Shown: positions 1 to 10,263, counted from the first letter of the stretch. The stretch: DNA of 64,000 nt from Candidatus Kinetoplastibacterium blastocrithidii (ex Strigomonas culicis) (GCF_000319245.1 NC_019814.1:62001-126000); one strand, 5' to 3'. Notes: a model not told the origin generated them from the sequence alone. Numbers and translations are program-made.

Positions 1-144
1 TGCTAATCCAATTCCTTCTGAATTATACATAGTTTCTAGCATATCATATATAATTCCTCTTACTCTCTGATCAACTACAGGAACTGGATTCGCTATATTG
101 CGAAGACGATTATCAGGATAATTAATTATATTAAGTAGTGCCAT
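1..144 (-). CDS. def: Peptide deformylase, N-terminal part (cut by window edge)
   Basis: Removes the formyl group from the N-terminal methionine of nascent proteins in the cytoplasm. The 48 visible codons begin [15 protein letters not shown], a typical deformylase start, and run to GIGLA, the beginning of metal-site motif 1 (GxGLAAxQ), exactly at the edge. The metal-binding EGCLS and HExxH motifs lie outside the window. It points away from yggS, so the interval 145-318 should hold both promoters. No Shine-Dalgarno sequence stands out before its ATG. Identification rests on the N-terminus alone but the match is characteristic. Confidence 0.85.
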   Translation of the reverse strand, partial: MALLNIINYPDNRLRNIANPVPVVDQRVRGIIYDMLETMYNSEGIGLA

Positions 145-318
145 TTGAAATAAATATAGGATATTAAATTTACGTCACAAGAGATTTGTGATAATTTTAT
201 TTTATACGTTTTTATATTATATCAAAGTTTTATAATTCAGTTGAAATAAGACGATATGAATATGACAATCCAATAAATCTCTATGAAAAACTTTAACGTA
301 ATACTAAATGGGATAGAT

Positions 319-1026
319 ATGAATAAATTTGATAGTATTACAGATAGAATAAATAATGTTAAGCAACGTATTACAGACGCTTGTATTAGATCTGGTCGCA
401 AACCAGATGATGTTAGTATACTGCCTGTTAGTAAAAATTTTGATGCTGAACATATAGAATTAATGATTAACTCAGGATTCACCTCTTTTGGGGAAAACAG
501 GATACAGGAAATTCGTGAAAAATATAACATAATCAATAAAGATATTAAATGGGTAATGATCGGAAACCTACAAATGAATAAAGCAAAAGAAGCCATTAAT
601 TACATAGATGAATTGGAATCATTGGATAGGTTAGATCTGGCCTTAGTATTGGATAAACACCTAAAACTAGAAAAAAAATCGTTAAAAACATTAGTGCAAG
701 TAAAAACTTCTTCAGAACCACAGAAACATGGCCTAAATCCAGAAAATCTAATAGATTTTATAGGCAAAGTCTCTGAAAATTATAAGTCTTTAGAAATTAT
801 TGGACTAATGACTATTGCAGAAAACTCAAAAGACAATAAAATTGTGAGAAATTGTTTTAATGTTCTATATAAGCTAATGAGAAAAGTAAACGAACAAAAA
901 ATATCGGGGGTAAATTTAAAAAAACTTTCCATGGGAATGAGTGATGATTTCGAGATTGCAATTGAAGAAGGCGCAACTGAGGTTAGACTTGGTTCTATTA
1001 TTTTTGGAAAAAGAATTTATAAATAA
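319..1026 (+). CDS. yggS: YggS/PROSC-family PLP homeostasis protein
   Basis: PLP-binding, fold-type III protein thought to buffer pyridoxal phosphate; no enzyme activity is established for the family. Seen here: the PLP lysine in LPVSKNFD near the N-terminus, the FGENRIQE motif and the C-terminal segment SMGMSDDFEIAIEEGATEVR typical of the family. The frame is open from an ATG at 283, but family members start as MNKFDSITDRINNVKQRI does here. That gives 235 residues (E. coli protein 234), and a GGGA lies five bases before this ATG, so 319 is preferred. It runs in the same direction as ilvA. Confidence 0.88.
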   Translation: MNKFDSITDRINNVKQRITDACIRSGRKPDDVSILPVSKNFDAEHIELMINSGFTSFGENRIQEIREKYNIINKDIKWVMIGNLQMNKAKEAINYIDELESLDRLDLALVLDKHLKLEKKSLKTLVQVKTSSEPQKHGLNPENLIDFIGKVSENYKSLEIIGLMTIAENSKDNKIVRNCFNVLYKLMRKVNEQKISGVNLKKLSMGMSDDFEIAIEEGATEVRLGSIIFGKRIYK

Positions 1027-1121
1027 AAGGATATTATCGGTATTAAAATAACATACTTCATAATTAAACGTATAGATCTAAAAAACTAAGATTAACAATA
1101 TTATTACCAGAATTTATTGAT

Positions 1122-2630
1122 ATGCCTATAGATTATTTAAAACGAATCCTAACATCTAAAGTTTATGATGTAGCAATAGAAACTAAATTAGATCCAACGC
1201 CTCTTCTAAGCAAGAGAATATCCAATAACTTATTATTAAAGAGAGAAGACACACAAGCAGTTTTTAGTTTTAAACTAAGAGGCGCTTATAATAAGATGGC
1301 TAATTTATCTAAGGAATCTCTAAGCAACGGAGTGATAGCAGCATCTGCTGGGAATCATGCCCAAGGCGTAGCCCTTTCTGCAACAAAATTGGGATGTAGG
1401 GCAGTTATTGTTATGCCTACTACTAGCCCACAACTGAAGGTAAATGCTGTACGGCGTTTAGGAGGAGAAGTTATACTAGCTGGAGAAAGTTATACAGATG
1501 CATATAACCATGCCCTATTGTTAGAAAAAGAAGAAAAACTCACTTTTGTCCATCCATTTGATGATCCAGATGTTATTGCTGGACAAGGAACGATTGGCAT
1601 GGAAATACTACGTCAGCACCCAGATCCGATAGAAGCTATATTTGTAGCTGTAGGCGGTGGGGGATTAATATCAGGCGTTGCTACATATATAAAACAATTA
1701 CGTCCAGAAATAAAAATAATTGGAGTGCAAACAACTGATTCTGATGCAATGTTACGCAGTATAAAAGCAGGTAGGCGTATGCATTTAAAAGATGTTGGCT
1801 TATTCTCAGATGGAACTGCTGTAAAACTTGTAGGTGCTGAAACATTTAAACTAACTAAACAATACGTAGATGAATTCATTGTCGTTAATACAGATTCAAT
1901 TTGCGCTGCAATAAAAGATGTTTTCCAAGAAACGCGAGTAGTTTTAGAGCCAGCTGGTGCTATGTCAGTAGCAGCAGCTAAGCAGTATGTGTTAGAGAAA
2001 AATATCAAAAACAAGAATTTAATTGCTATATCATGTGGCGCAAATATAAATTTTGATAGATTAAGATTTGTATCTGAAAGAGCTGATGTCGGAGAAATGC
2101 GAGAGGCAATATTTGCAGTTACAATACCTGAGCAACGTGGCAGTTTTAAAAATTTTTGTCACCTAATTGGCAAGCACAATGTTACGGAATTCAACTACCG
2201 AATATCAGATGCAGATAAGGCACATGTATTTGTCGGATTACAAATATCATCATCAAATGAAACTGATAAGATAGCTGGTATATTCCGTCAAAATAACTTC
2301 GATGTACTAGATCTCACATATGATGAAATGGCGAAAAGCCATCTAAGACATATGGTTGGCGGGAAATCAAATCTTAGCAATAATGAAATACTATATAGGT
2401 TTGAATTTCCAGAACGACCTGGAGCACTCATAAATTTTCTAAATGTAATGAATCACGAATGGAATATTAGTCTATTTCATTATAGAAATCATGGTTCTGA
2501 CTATGGACAAATACTGGTTGGGATTCAAGTTCCTACTAAGGACAGAAAATTATTTAAAGAGTTTTTAACTGAATTATCTTACCCATACTGGGATGAAACA
2601 AACAATCCAGCCTATAGTTTATTTTTATAA
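1122..2630 (+). CDS. ilvA: Biosynthetic L-threonine dehydratase
   Basis: Deaminates threonine to 2-oxobutanoate, the committed step of isoleucine synthesis, with PLP. The catalytic domain carries the Schiff-base lysine K51 in SFKLRGAY and the phosphate-binding loop VGGGG near residue 185. Two ACT-like regulatory repeats follow from about residue 330, as in the isoleucine-inhibited enzyme. The 502-residue length is normal for the biosynthetic, not the catabolic, form. It is convergent with cydC across an imperfect hairpin. The gene is intact, which fits amino-acid provisioning or self-supply. Confidence 0.95.
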   Translation: MPIDYLKRILTSKVYDVAIETKLDPTPLLSKRISNNLLLKREDTQAVFSFKLRGAYNKMANLSKESLSNGVIAASAGNHAQGVALSATKLGCRAVIVMPTTSPQLKVNAVRRLGGEVILAGESYTDAYNHALLLEKEEKLTFVHPFDDPDVIAGQGTIGMEILRQHPDPIEAIFVAVGGGGLISGVATYIKQLRPEIKIIGVQTTDSDAMLRSIKAGRRMHLKDVGLFSDGTAVKLVGAETFKLTKQYVDEFIVVNTDSICAAIKDVFQETRVVLEPAGAMSVAAAKQYVLEKNIKNKNLIAISCGANINFDRLRFVSERADVGEMREAIFAVTIPEQRGSFKNFCHLIGKHNVTEFNYRISDADKAHVFVGLQISSSNETDKIAGIFRQNNFDVLDLTYDEMAKSHLRHMVGGKSNLSNNEILYRFEFPERPGALINFLNVMNHEWNISLFHYRNHGSDYGQILVGIQVPTKDRKLFKEFLTELSYPYWDETNNPAYSLFL

Positions 2631-2661
2631 TCACTAGGTATAAATACATATAAATACAAAC

Positions 2662-2710
2662 TCCACCATCATCTATTATAAATATTAGGCAATATAAAGA
2701 TAGTGGTGGA
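2662..2710. terminator. Imperfect hairpin between convergent ilvA and cydC
   Basis: TCCACCA and ATCT on the left pair with AGAT and TGGTGGA on the right across a two-base internal mismatch. A second small stem ATATT/AATAT closes on the loop AGGC. It lies between the two convergent stop codons, so it may end transcription from either side. There is no clean T-run next to it, so termination is an inference from position and symmetry. Confidence 0.45.
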
Positions 2711-2723
2711 TTATATAGAGTAT

Positions 2724-4403
2724 CTAGTTATCGAATAAGACACCATCATTCAGTTTATACGTTTTTATATCATGAAAATGAAAAACATTCGCATGTGTAG
2801 CCATTATAACACTACGTTTTTTACCTGCTGCTTGCCTTAAATCTATGAAGAAATCCTGTTCCAATACTCTATCCAATCCAGAAGTAGGTTCATCTAACAC
2901 TAAAACAGAAGCTGGCGATATTAACGCTCTAGCTAAACAAAGCCTACGTGCCTGACCAATTGAAAGATTAGATCCTGTTTCTGTAATAAAAGTATCCAAT
3001 CCGAGGGGCAAATTCCTAATAAAATCATGAAGATTAACTAGTTTAAGAGTTTCAAATATTAAATCATCAGACGCTAATTGATTACCTATAATTATATTGC
3101 TTCTTAATGTTCCTAAGAATATATCTGGATCATGACTTAAAAAAGCTATCCTGCTATGTAAATCTGATTGCTTGCATTTCCTTATATCATTGCCACCGAA
3201 AGTAATATATCCATCCGAAACCTCATCCATACGAAGCAATAAACTCAATAATGTAGACTTTCCTGAACCACTTGGCCCTACAATAGCGACATGTTCTCCG
3301 ATATTTATTTTTAGATTTACATTATGCAGCACAGTAGAGTTTTCATTAGTTATTGAATTAATGTAAGAGAAACTAACATTATCATATACAATGTCACCAT
3401 GACTTGGCAAATTAACTGGATCATCTATATCCTTTATGCTGTTCTTAGTATCAATTATAGCACTTATCCTGTCAGCACCCTTGATAGCAGATCCTAGGCA
3501 AGCAGATCCTTTAACAATAGAAGAAAACATTTCGAAAAAACCAAATGAAGCTAATAAAATACCAATTAACAAAGGCGCTTCAATTTTGTTCTTCTCAAAA
3601 TAACCTATCTCTAAGTAAATAATAATAACTATTCCGATTCCAGATACGATTGAAAGAAAATACTGCCCAGTAGCTGATGCAATGGATTGATTACTTCTAT
3701 ATTTAGACATGCCAGAACAAATATAACTAAATTCTCTATTCTTAGCATCCTGTAACTGCATAATTGTTATATCAATATGCGAGTCAATCATTTCCAAAAT
3801 AAAACCTCTCATATTAGAAGAATATTCCTGAATATACATTCCATTATTTTTAGTAGATCTTATCAACAAGAAAGGAATAACAACAACAGCAAAACATGAA
3901 ATTAATACCATGACCAAAGAATTTATTGGCATGAAACAATAAAAAAACAAATAAAATAAAAAAAACAATATGATTACAACAATAAACGGCTCTAAGAATA
4001 ATAAAAACACAACGTCTAAAATATCAATATCACTCGTTATTCTAGACACTAAATCCCCGTTATGATATTTGGATAATTCTTTGGGATTTAACTTGATCAT
4101 TGAACCAAACACAAAACCACGGAGATCAGATAATAATTTAAAAATAGCAGCATGGCCTGTTAATTTTTCTATGTATCGAAACACCACCTTCGTTAATGAT
4201 AATATTCTTATAAGTGCAGATGGCATAAAAAGATTAAACATAGCCCCTATGTCAACTATATACGCCCCTGTTAATAACCATCCAGATATTCCTAATAGAG
4301 CGATCCCAGATATAGCAGTCATAAATAATAAAACAATAGGAATACACAAATTAAACTTGTTATTTGAGTATAATGGATATAATAAGCTAAATAATGTTCT
4401 CAT
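2724..4403 (-). CDS. cydC: CydC, subunit of the CydDC thiol exporter
   Basis: Half of the heterodimeric ABC exporter CydDC, which moves cysteine and glutathione to the periplasm and is needed for assembly of cytochrome bd. An N-terminal six-helix membrane domain (to about residue 310) is followed by an ATPase domain. That domain has Walker A GPSGSGKST, signature LSIGQ and Walker B VLVLDEPTSGLD. The frame extends upstream to a TTG at 4427 and an ATG at 4424. The ATG at 4403 gives MRTLFSLLYPLY, which lines up with the E. coli start MRALLPYLALY, so it is preferred. It overlaps cydD by 17 bases, implying translational coupling. Confidence 0.92.
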   Translation of the reverse strand: MRTLFSLLYPLYSNNKFNLCIPIVLLFMTAISGIALLGISGWLLTGAYIVDIGAMFNLFMPSALIRILSLTKVVFRYIEKLTGHAAIFKLLSDLRGFVFGSMIKLNPKELSKYHNGDLVSRITSDIDILDVVFLLFLEPFIVVIILFFLFYLFFYCFMPINSLVMVLISCFAVVVIPFLLIRSTKNNGMYIQEYSSNMRGFILEMIDSHIDITIMQLQDAKNREFSYICSGMSKYRSNQSIASATGQYFLSIVSGIGIVIIIYLEIGYFEKNKIEAPLLIGILLASFGFFEMFSSIVKGSACLGSAIKGADRISAIIDTKNSIKDIDDPVNLPSHGDIVYDNVSFSYINSITNENSTVLHNVNLKINIGEHVAIVGPSGSGKSTLLSLLLRMDEVSDGYITFGGNDIRKCKQSDLHSRIAFLSHDPDIFLGTLRSNIIIGNQLASDDLIFETLKLVNLHDFIRNLPLGLDTFITETGSNLSIGQARRLCLARALISPASVLVLDEPTSGLDRVLEQDFFIDLRQAAGKKRSVIMATHANVFHFHDIKTYKLNDGVLFDN

Positions 4404-6132
4404 AATTATTATTAATCTTGCCATCAATTAAATGCCAAATAATCTGCATATTATTATATATAAATGGCGAATGTGTAATTAGAATTAGAGTTTTATTTTG
4501 TGAGAAATCAAGTATATTCTTTAAAAGCTTTTTTTCCGTATCTTGATCTAAATGTGCTGTCGGCTCGTCTAGCAATATAAAATCTGGATTTCTAAGGAAT
4601 AATCGCGCTATACTTAATCTTTGGACTTGTCCTCTAGAAATTCCCATGCCTCCTTTACCTAATATAGTATTGAGACCATTAGGAATATTTTCAGTGAAAT
4701 CTAATACTAAAGATAATCTTGCCGCTTCTAATATCTCATCGTAAGAGGCTTCTGGCTTTGCTATTTTAATATTTTCTAAAATACTATCTTGGAATATATA
4801 AGGACGTTGACTAACTAAAAAAGTCTTTCTTCGTAGAATAGCTTCATCTAAATGTGTAAGATCACAACCTTCAAACCTAATTTGCCCATCATATTGCCTC
4901 AATCCTATTATAGATTCTATTAAAGATGTCTTGCCTACTCCACTTACTCCTGTCAAAGCAATATGATCAAACCTTAAAATATTAAAACTTATTTTATTAA
5001 TTACAATTCTATTAGAATTAGAATCTTTAATTTCTAAATCTTTGGCAGATATTAATATTTGATTGTCGATAGAAAAATCTACATTAATTAATTTATTATT
5101 TTTAATGCTATTTGATGTTGCGAGATCAATCACAGGCAATCCACAGAATAATTCTTCAATTTTATTTACTGCTGCATATGCTGATGCTCTATCATGGTAA
5201 TATAAAGCCATTTGCCTTAAAGGCTGATAGACTTCTGGCGCCATTAGCAAAAAAAACAAACCTAACTGCAGATTAACTGAATCATTCCCCATACGAATAA
5301 AATTTAAAAAAGTTAGACCTACATAGACAGCAATACAAGCAATACCCATAGCAGAAAAAAATTCTAGAACAGCGGACGATAAAAAAGCAATTTTCAAGAC
5401 CGATAACGTACGATCTTTAAGATCATTACTTGCTCTTACTACTGAAGAAAGTTCTCGTTGCGCACAACCATATAACTTTAATGTCATTAGACCTCTTATT
5501 CTATCTGCAAAAAAACCAGAAAGCCATGAAAAAGAATCTAAATACTTGCTACTAGCGCGCTCTGCACCATGACCAATTAGCGCCATAAATAATGGTATTA
5601 ATGGAATACTTATAAATAGTATTAATCCTATAATTTTGTTAAAACAAAATATTACTATTGAAAAAGAAAGAGGAACAATTGCCGCACTGATAAAAACAGG
5701 AAGATACTTGCGAAAATAACCATCCAGTAACTCTACCTGTTCAACTATGCTACTAGCAATAGCACCAGAAACCTGGTTTCGAGTCCACACATGGCCATTC
5801 ACTAATAGAGTTTCATACAATATTTTTCTTACGTTTACTTTTATTCTCTCAGAAGCTTTTATAGCACATAATTCCTGCACATAAGCAATAGTAGAACGTA
5901 TAATTACTAAACAAGTAAACAAAGAAATCGAATACAATAAACCGTCCCTACTTATATTATTAACAAAAGCAGAATTCAATATATTCGATAGTACCCATGA
6001 CTGAAAAATCAACACGACACTACCGAATAATGGCATTAAAATTGCCATAGCCACATAGAATCTAGCAAAAACAATAAGACTACCAAGCCAAACCTTACCA
6101 GATTTATCAAGTATATTATTTTTACTTGCCAC
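4387..6132 (-). CDS. cydD: CydD, subunit of the CydDC thiol exporter
   Basis: Partner of CydC: an ABC exporter half with an N-terminal membrane domain and a C-terminal ATPase. Visible motifs are Walker A GVSGVGKTS, a degenerate signature ISRGQ and Walker B FILLDEPTAHLD; CydD proteins commonly deviate from LSGGQ. The start is a GTG at 6132, two bases after the cydX stop. The order cydA-cydB-cydX-cydD-cydC puts the oxidase and its assembly transporter in one transcript. The length of 581 residues is normal. Confidence 0.92.
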   Translation of the reverse strand: MASKNNILDKSGKVWLGSLIVFARFYVAMAILMPLFGSVVLIFQSWVLSNILNSAFVNNISRDGLLYSISLFTCLVIIRSTIAYVQELCAIKASERIKVNVRKILYETLLVNGHVWTRNQVSGAIASSIVEQVELLDGYFRKYLPVFISAAIVPLSFSIVIFCFNKIIGLILFISIPLIPLFMALIGHGAERASSKYLDSFSWLSGFFADRIRGLMTLKLYGCAQRELSSVVRASNDLKDRTLSVLKIAFLSSAVLEFFSAMGIACIAVYVGLTFLNFIRMGNDSVNLQLGLFFLLMAPEVYQPLRQMALYYHDRASAYAAVNKIEELFCGLPVIDLATSNSIKNNKLINVDFSIDNQILISAKDLEIKDSNSNRIVINKISFNILRFDHIALTGVSGVGKTSLIESIIGLRQYDGQIRFEGCDLTHLDEAILRRKTFLVSQRPYIFQDSILENIKIAKPEASYDEILEAARLSLVLDFTENIPNGLNTILGKGGMGISRGQVQRLSIARLFLRNPDFILLDEPTAHLDQDTEKKLLKNILDFSQNKTLILITHSPFIYNNMQIIWHLIDGKINNNYENII

Positions 6133-6134
6133 AG

Positions 6135-6239
6135 CTAATCACTATTATTGGAATTATTCTTGTATTCAAAAAGTATACCGCTAATAACACTAGAAGCTGC
6201 AGCAAACCCCAGCCCCAGAATCCAGGAAAAGTACCACAT
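6135..6239 (-). CDS. cydX: CydX, small subunit of cytochrome bd oxidase
   Basis: A 34-codon reading frame starting MWYFSWILGLGFAAA, the hallmark of CydX (YbgT), a single-helix protein that stabilises the haems of cytochrome bd. It is preceded by a strong GGAGG seven bases before the ATG, lies 23 bases after cydB and two bases before cydD, exactly where cydX sits in proteobacterial operons. The hydrophilic tail EYKNNSNNSD after the helix is short and asparagine-rich. It is below the length cut-off of most gene finders and easily missed. Confidence 0.9.
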   Translation of the reverse strand: MWYFSWILGLGFAAASSVISGILFEYKNNSNNSD

Positions 6240-6262
6240 ATGCAAACCTCCAATATTAAAAA

Positions 6263-7417
6263 TTAATAAGAATTATGTGACTCAGCAACAGATTTATCAT
6301 TCACTTTTCCACGCATAACCATGTATACAAATGAAGTATAAGCTATGACTATAGGTAAAAATAAAAGAGTTGATAAGAACATTACCCAAAGAGTCAAATG
6401 GCTCGAGGAAGCATCCCATACTGTCAATCCGCTACTATAATTCCCGAATGAGGAAGGCATAAGAAAAGGAAATAAAGAAACGCCAACAGTAACAATAATA
6501 GCAGTAATACCAAGGCTAGATCCAATAAATGCTGAAACATAATACTGTTTTCTAATAGCCATAAACGATACAATTGGCCCCATTGTGCCGATTAATGGAG
6601 CTATACAAGCTATAGGCCACTTATAATAATTCAATAACCATGCACCTTTTTGCGACTCAACTATTTTTAACAACGGATTAGAAACGCAATTATAGTCGAT
6701 AATACTTGTTATAATTTGACCATCAATGTTTTTTACTAAAAACCCAGCAAATACAAAAATAAATGCTGTTAAAAATGAAAATATTTCCCCATAGAATACA
6801 GAGCGCTCTTGCACAACGCCTTCCGTCTTTAATGCTAAAAAATTTGCGCCATGCATAGCGAGCATTACAACACTAAGAATTCCAGTAACTAAGGAAAAAG
6901 GTCTAAATAAACCCAAAAAATTACCGTTGTAAGAGACTCTCAAGCTAACATGATCGAATCCAATTGGCACTCCTAAAATTATATTACCTATAGCAACACC
7001 GAATACTAGAGAAGCAACAATCCCCGAAAAACATAGTAAATAATCCCAAGAATTACGCCATGTGCTAGATTCTACTTTACTACGATATTTAAATCCAACC
7101 GGCCTTATAATTAGTGCGATTAATACTAATAACATTGCCAAGTAAAAACCAGAAAAAGAGGCAGAATATATTAAAGGCCAAGCAGCAAAGATAGCACCTC
7201 CAGCTGTTATTAACCATACCTGGTTACCTTCCCATACAGGACCAATAGAATTTATTAAAACCCTTCTCTCGTTATCACTTCTAGCAACAAGCGGCAATAA
7301 AGTTGCTACACCTAGATCAAAACCGTCAGTTACAGCAAAACCAACAAGCAAGACTCCCAAAAATACCCACCACAAGAACTTTAAAGTCGAATATTCCAAA
7401 AAAATAAAAGATTCCAT
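6263..7417 (-). CDS. cydB: Cytochrome bd ubiquinol oxidase subunit II
   Basis: Membrane subunit II of the bd-type quinol oxidase, which reduces oxygen to water using ubiquinol without pumping protons. The 384-residue product shows the N-terminal FLWWVFLGVLLVGFAVTDGFDLG and GNQVWLITAGGAIFAAWP segments of CydB and several hydrophobic helices. It is 20 bases downstream of cydA and upstream of cydX. The length is slightly above the E. coli subunit (379). Confidence 0.95.
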   Translation of the reverse strand: MESFIFLEYSTLKFLWWVFLGVLLVGFAVTDGFDLGVATLLPLVARSDNERRVLINSIGPVWEGNQVWLITAGGAIFAAWPLIYSASFSGFYLAMLLVLIALIIRPVGFKYRSKVESSTWRNSWDYLLCFSGIVASLVFGVAIGNIILGVPIGFDHVSLRVSYNGNFLGLFRPFSLVTGILSVVMLAMHGANFLALKTEGVVQERSVFYGEIFSFLTAFIFVFAGFLVKNIDGQIITSIIDYNCVSNPLLKIVESQKGAWLLNYYKWPIACIAPLIGTMGPIVSFMAIRKQYYVSAFIGSSLGITAIIVTVGVSLFPFLMPSSFGNYSSGLTVWDASSSHLTLWVMFLSTLLFLPIVIAYTSFVYMVMRGKVNDKSVAESHNSY

Positions 7418-7437
7418 TATAATCTCAAAAAATATTA

Positions 7438-9003
7438 TTAATTATCTCTTAAAAAAGAACTATTTCGATCTATAGGATCATTTTCAAAATCAGGACCTTT
7501 CCTAATAGCTGCTAACATTAATTTAAAGCCTACTATAAACAAAGAAGTATATATAGACAAGAAAATTGCAAGACTAATAGATAAGTCTAATAATGACAAG
7601 CCTGAAGCGGCATAATAAGTAGGCAATACTCCTTCTATTACCCATGGCTGCCTTCCGTACTCTGCAACAAACCATCCACATTCCAATGCAACCCATGGCA
7701 AAGGTATACTAAATAAGAATATCTTAAGAAAATATTTATAATTATGGAGACCTTTCTTCATAGAAAACCATAAAGAAGTAGCAAAAAGAATCGTAAAATA
7801 GAAACCAAGCACTACCATGACTCTAAAACAATAGAATAAAGCAGTCACATTACCTGGAATAGTATCCAGAGCAGCTTTAGCAATATCATCAGTATTTGCT
7901 TTGCTTAAATCGGGCTGATAGCGCTTAAGCAATAATGCATACCCTAAAGATTTCCAGTTTTGATGAAATAACTCTCTAGCCTCTTTATCTTGTGAATCAG
8001 CTCTTATTCTCTCTAAAGAACTAAAGGCAACTATCCCTCTCGAGATTTCATCTTTTGCTTTATCAACCAAATCATTAATTCCTAATATTTCCTTATCAAG
8101 TGAACGAGTTCCTATTATACCCATAACGTATGGTATTTTAATTTCAAAATCATTTTTACGTTCTTTCTGATTAGGTATGGTTATCAAATTGAAAGAAGCA
8201 GGTGCTGGTTCAGTCTCCCACATGGACTCTATAGCTGCAATTTTCATCTTCTGATGACTTGAGGCCAAATATCCGCTTTCATCACCCAACACTATAGAAG
8301 AAAGTGAACCAAAAAATCCAAACGCAACAGCCACTGACAGTGACCTTTTTGCAATTTCCAGATTTCGCCCATTGAGCAAATACCAAGAACTAATGCCACA
8401 AACAAAAATAGCGCCAGTTATATAGCCAGCGCTAACTGTATGTAAAAACTTGCTTTGTGCCGTTTCGCTAAGAAGAACAGAAAAAAAACTGTCCATCTCC
8501 ATTCTCATGGTATCAGGATTAAAAGAAGCCCCAACTGGATTCTGCATCCAGGCATTAGCCACTAGAATCCATAAAGCAGATAAATTAGTCCCAAAAGCTA
8601 CCAACCATGTAACTATTAAGTGTCCAACCCTCGACAAGCGATCCCAACCAAAAAAGAATAAGCCAACGAATGTCGCCTCTAAAAAGAAAGCCGTTAAACC
8701 CTCAAGCGCTAAAGGAGCTCCAAAAACATCTCCAACATAATGACTATAATAAGACCAGTTCATGCCAAACTGAAATTCCATCACAACGCCGGTTGCAACA
8801 CCCAAAGCAAAATTAATTCCAAATAAAGTGCCCCAAAATATCGTTATACGCTTCCATATCTCTTTACCAGTAATTACATATACACTTTCCATAATTGCAA
8901 GCAACATGGACAGTCCGAGTGTCAGCGGAACAAAAATGAAATGATAAAAAGCTGTAGCAGCAAATTGAAATCTGGAAAGATCGACTACGTCAAAATAACC
9001 CAT
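7438..9003 (-). CDS. cydA: Cytochrome bd ubiquinol oxidase subunit I
   Basis: Haem-bearing subunit I of the quinol oxidase. Seen: a haem-ligand region AFYHFIFVPLTLG near the N-terminus, a second conserved histidine in SKFLHTVSAGY, a methionine in YCFRVMVVLG, and the GRQPW motif near the C-terminus. The length (521 residues) and the long hydrophilic stretch from about residue 255 to 385 match the long-Q-loop form of E. coli. The frame opens at a TTG, but the ATG at 9003 has AGGGA five bases upstream and is preferred. It is the first gene of a minus-strand operon divergent from kdsD. Confidence 0.95.
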   Translation of the reverse strand: MGYFDVVDLSRFQFAATAFYHFIFVPLTLGLSMLLAIMESVYVITGKEIWKRITIFWGTLFGINFALGVATGVVMEFQFGMNWSYYSHYVGDVFGAPLALEGLTAFFLEATFVGLFFFGWDRLSRVGHLIVTWLVAFGTNLSALWILVANAWMQNPVGASFNPDTMRMEMDSFFSVLLSETAQSKFLHTVSAGYITGAIFVCGISSWYLLNGRNLEIAKRSLSVAVAFGFFGSLSSIVLGDESGYLASSHQKMKIAAIESMWETEPAPASFNLITIPNQKERKNDFEIKIPYVMGIIGTRSLDKEILGINDLVDKAKDEISRGIVAFSSLERIRADSQDKEARELFHQNWKSLGYALLLKRYQPDLSKANTDDIAKAALDTIPGNVTALFYCFRVMVVLGFYFTILFATSLWFSMKKGLHNYKYFLKIFLFSIPLPWVALECGWFVAEYGRQPWVIEGVLPTYYAASGLSLLDLSISLAIFLSIYTSLFIVGFKLMLAAIRKGPDFENDPIDRNSSFLRDN

Positions 9004-9269
9004 CAAAATCCCTTTTCTATGAATAAACTAATAACAACATCACAAAATAACAAACCTATTTATAGAGCTACGAAACTCATCAATATTAAACAGATAAAAT
9101 TTAATATTATTAATAAATAAACCATCGGTATAGTATAATTCTACAACTTTGAATAACATAACAATAGTTATTTAATCTATAAGCTATAATTATTAAAAAA
9201 CTGATGATAACTAAACAACAAATAATAATATTGTAATATAAACACTCAAAAGAAAAATATACTACACAA

Positions 9270-10262
9270 ATGGACGTAGACACGAAAATATCAAATGAAG
9301 ATGTTATATCATCTGCTCACAGAACGCTGAGAATCGAGGCTAAGGCAATCGAGGAAATATCCTATAAATTAAATAATGAATTTATACAATCAGTAAAAAT
9401 GCTATTTTCATGTAAAGGAAGGGTTGTAATTAGCGGCATAGGAAAAACTGGCCACATTGGCAGAAAAATAGCGGCTACATTAGCATCTACTGGAACACCA
9501 GCTTTTTTTGTTCATGCAGCAGAAGCTATGCATGGTGATTTAGGCATGCTAACTAGAAATGATGTGCTTATAGCAATATCTTACTCAGGATCAGGCCCAG
9601 AGCTTCTATCAATACTACCAACAGCCAAAAGACTGGGGGTAAAAATAATAGCTATTACCGGTAACATAAAATCAAAAATAGCCAACCTGTCCGATTCTAT
9701 TTTAGATATAAATGTTAAACAAGAAGCTTGTCCATTAAATTTAGCCCCTACTGCTAGCACAACTGCCGCATTGGCATTAGGAGATGCACTAGCAGTGGCT
9801 TGTTTAGAACTTAGGTGCTTTAATCTTAATGATTTTGCTCGATCACACCCTGGTGGAACACTAGGGAGAAATTTGTTAACATTGGTCCAAGATGTAATGC
9901 GACCGCCTAAACTATTGCCAATAGTTCATCCTAGACTATCTGTTCTTGAAGCATTAGATATTATAACCAGTAAGAATATGGGCATGGCAATAATTATGGG
10001 GGAAAATAAAATTCCATTAGGTATATTTACAGATGGTGATTTGAGACGTTTGTTAATGAAGCACAAAGAAGATATTTGCACGATTAGCATACTCAATGGA
10101 ATGAGCTCAGAGCCATTTTACATATCCCCTAAAGCCCTAGCCATAGAAGCAGCTAAAAAAATGGATGAGAAGCAAATAAACCAGCTCATAGTATTAGATG
10201 AACACAACACTCTAATAGGCGCTCTTCATGTACATGATCTCATGAATGCAAAGATAATATAG
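9270..10262 (+). CDS. kdsD: D-arabinose-5-phosphate isomerase (KpsF/GutQ type)
   Basis: Converts ribulose 5-phosphate to arabinose 5-phosphate, the first step towards KDO. An N-terminal SIS sugar-isomerase domain (about residues 35-180; GIGKTGHIGRKIAATLASTG, then SYSGSGPELL) is followed by two CBS domains (about 205-330). At 330 residues it matches E. coli KdsD (328). It begins the LPS gene run and is followed by kdsC after one base. A TATAAT at 9134-9139, 130 bases upstream, is a possible -10 box, without a clear -35 element. Confidence 0.94.
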   Translation: MDVDTKISNEDVISSAHRTLRIEAKAIEEISYKLNNEFIQSVKMLFSCKGRVVISGIGKTGHIGRKIAATLASTGTPAFFVHAAEAMHGDLGMLTRNDVLIAISYSGSGPELLSILPTAKRLGVKIIAITGNIKSKIANLSDSILDINVKQEACPLNLAPTASTTAALALGDALAVACLELRCFNLNDFARSHPGGTLGRNLLTLVQDVMRPPKLLPIVHPRLSVLEALDIITSKNMGMAIIMGENKIPLGIFTDGDLRRLLMKHKEDICTISILNGMSSEPFYISPKALAIEAAKKMDEKQINQLIVLDEHNTLIGALHVHDLMNAKII

Positions 10263-10263
10263 C

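Noticed and set aside
2724-6132. CydC/CydD as a type I secretion or bacteriocin exporter
   Set aside because: Adjacent cydABX and the heterodimeric sequence features identify the CydDC thiol exporter.
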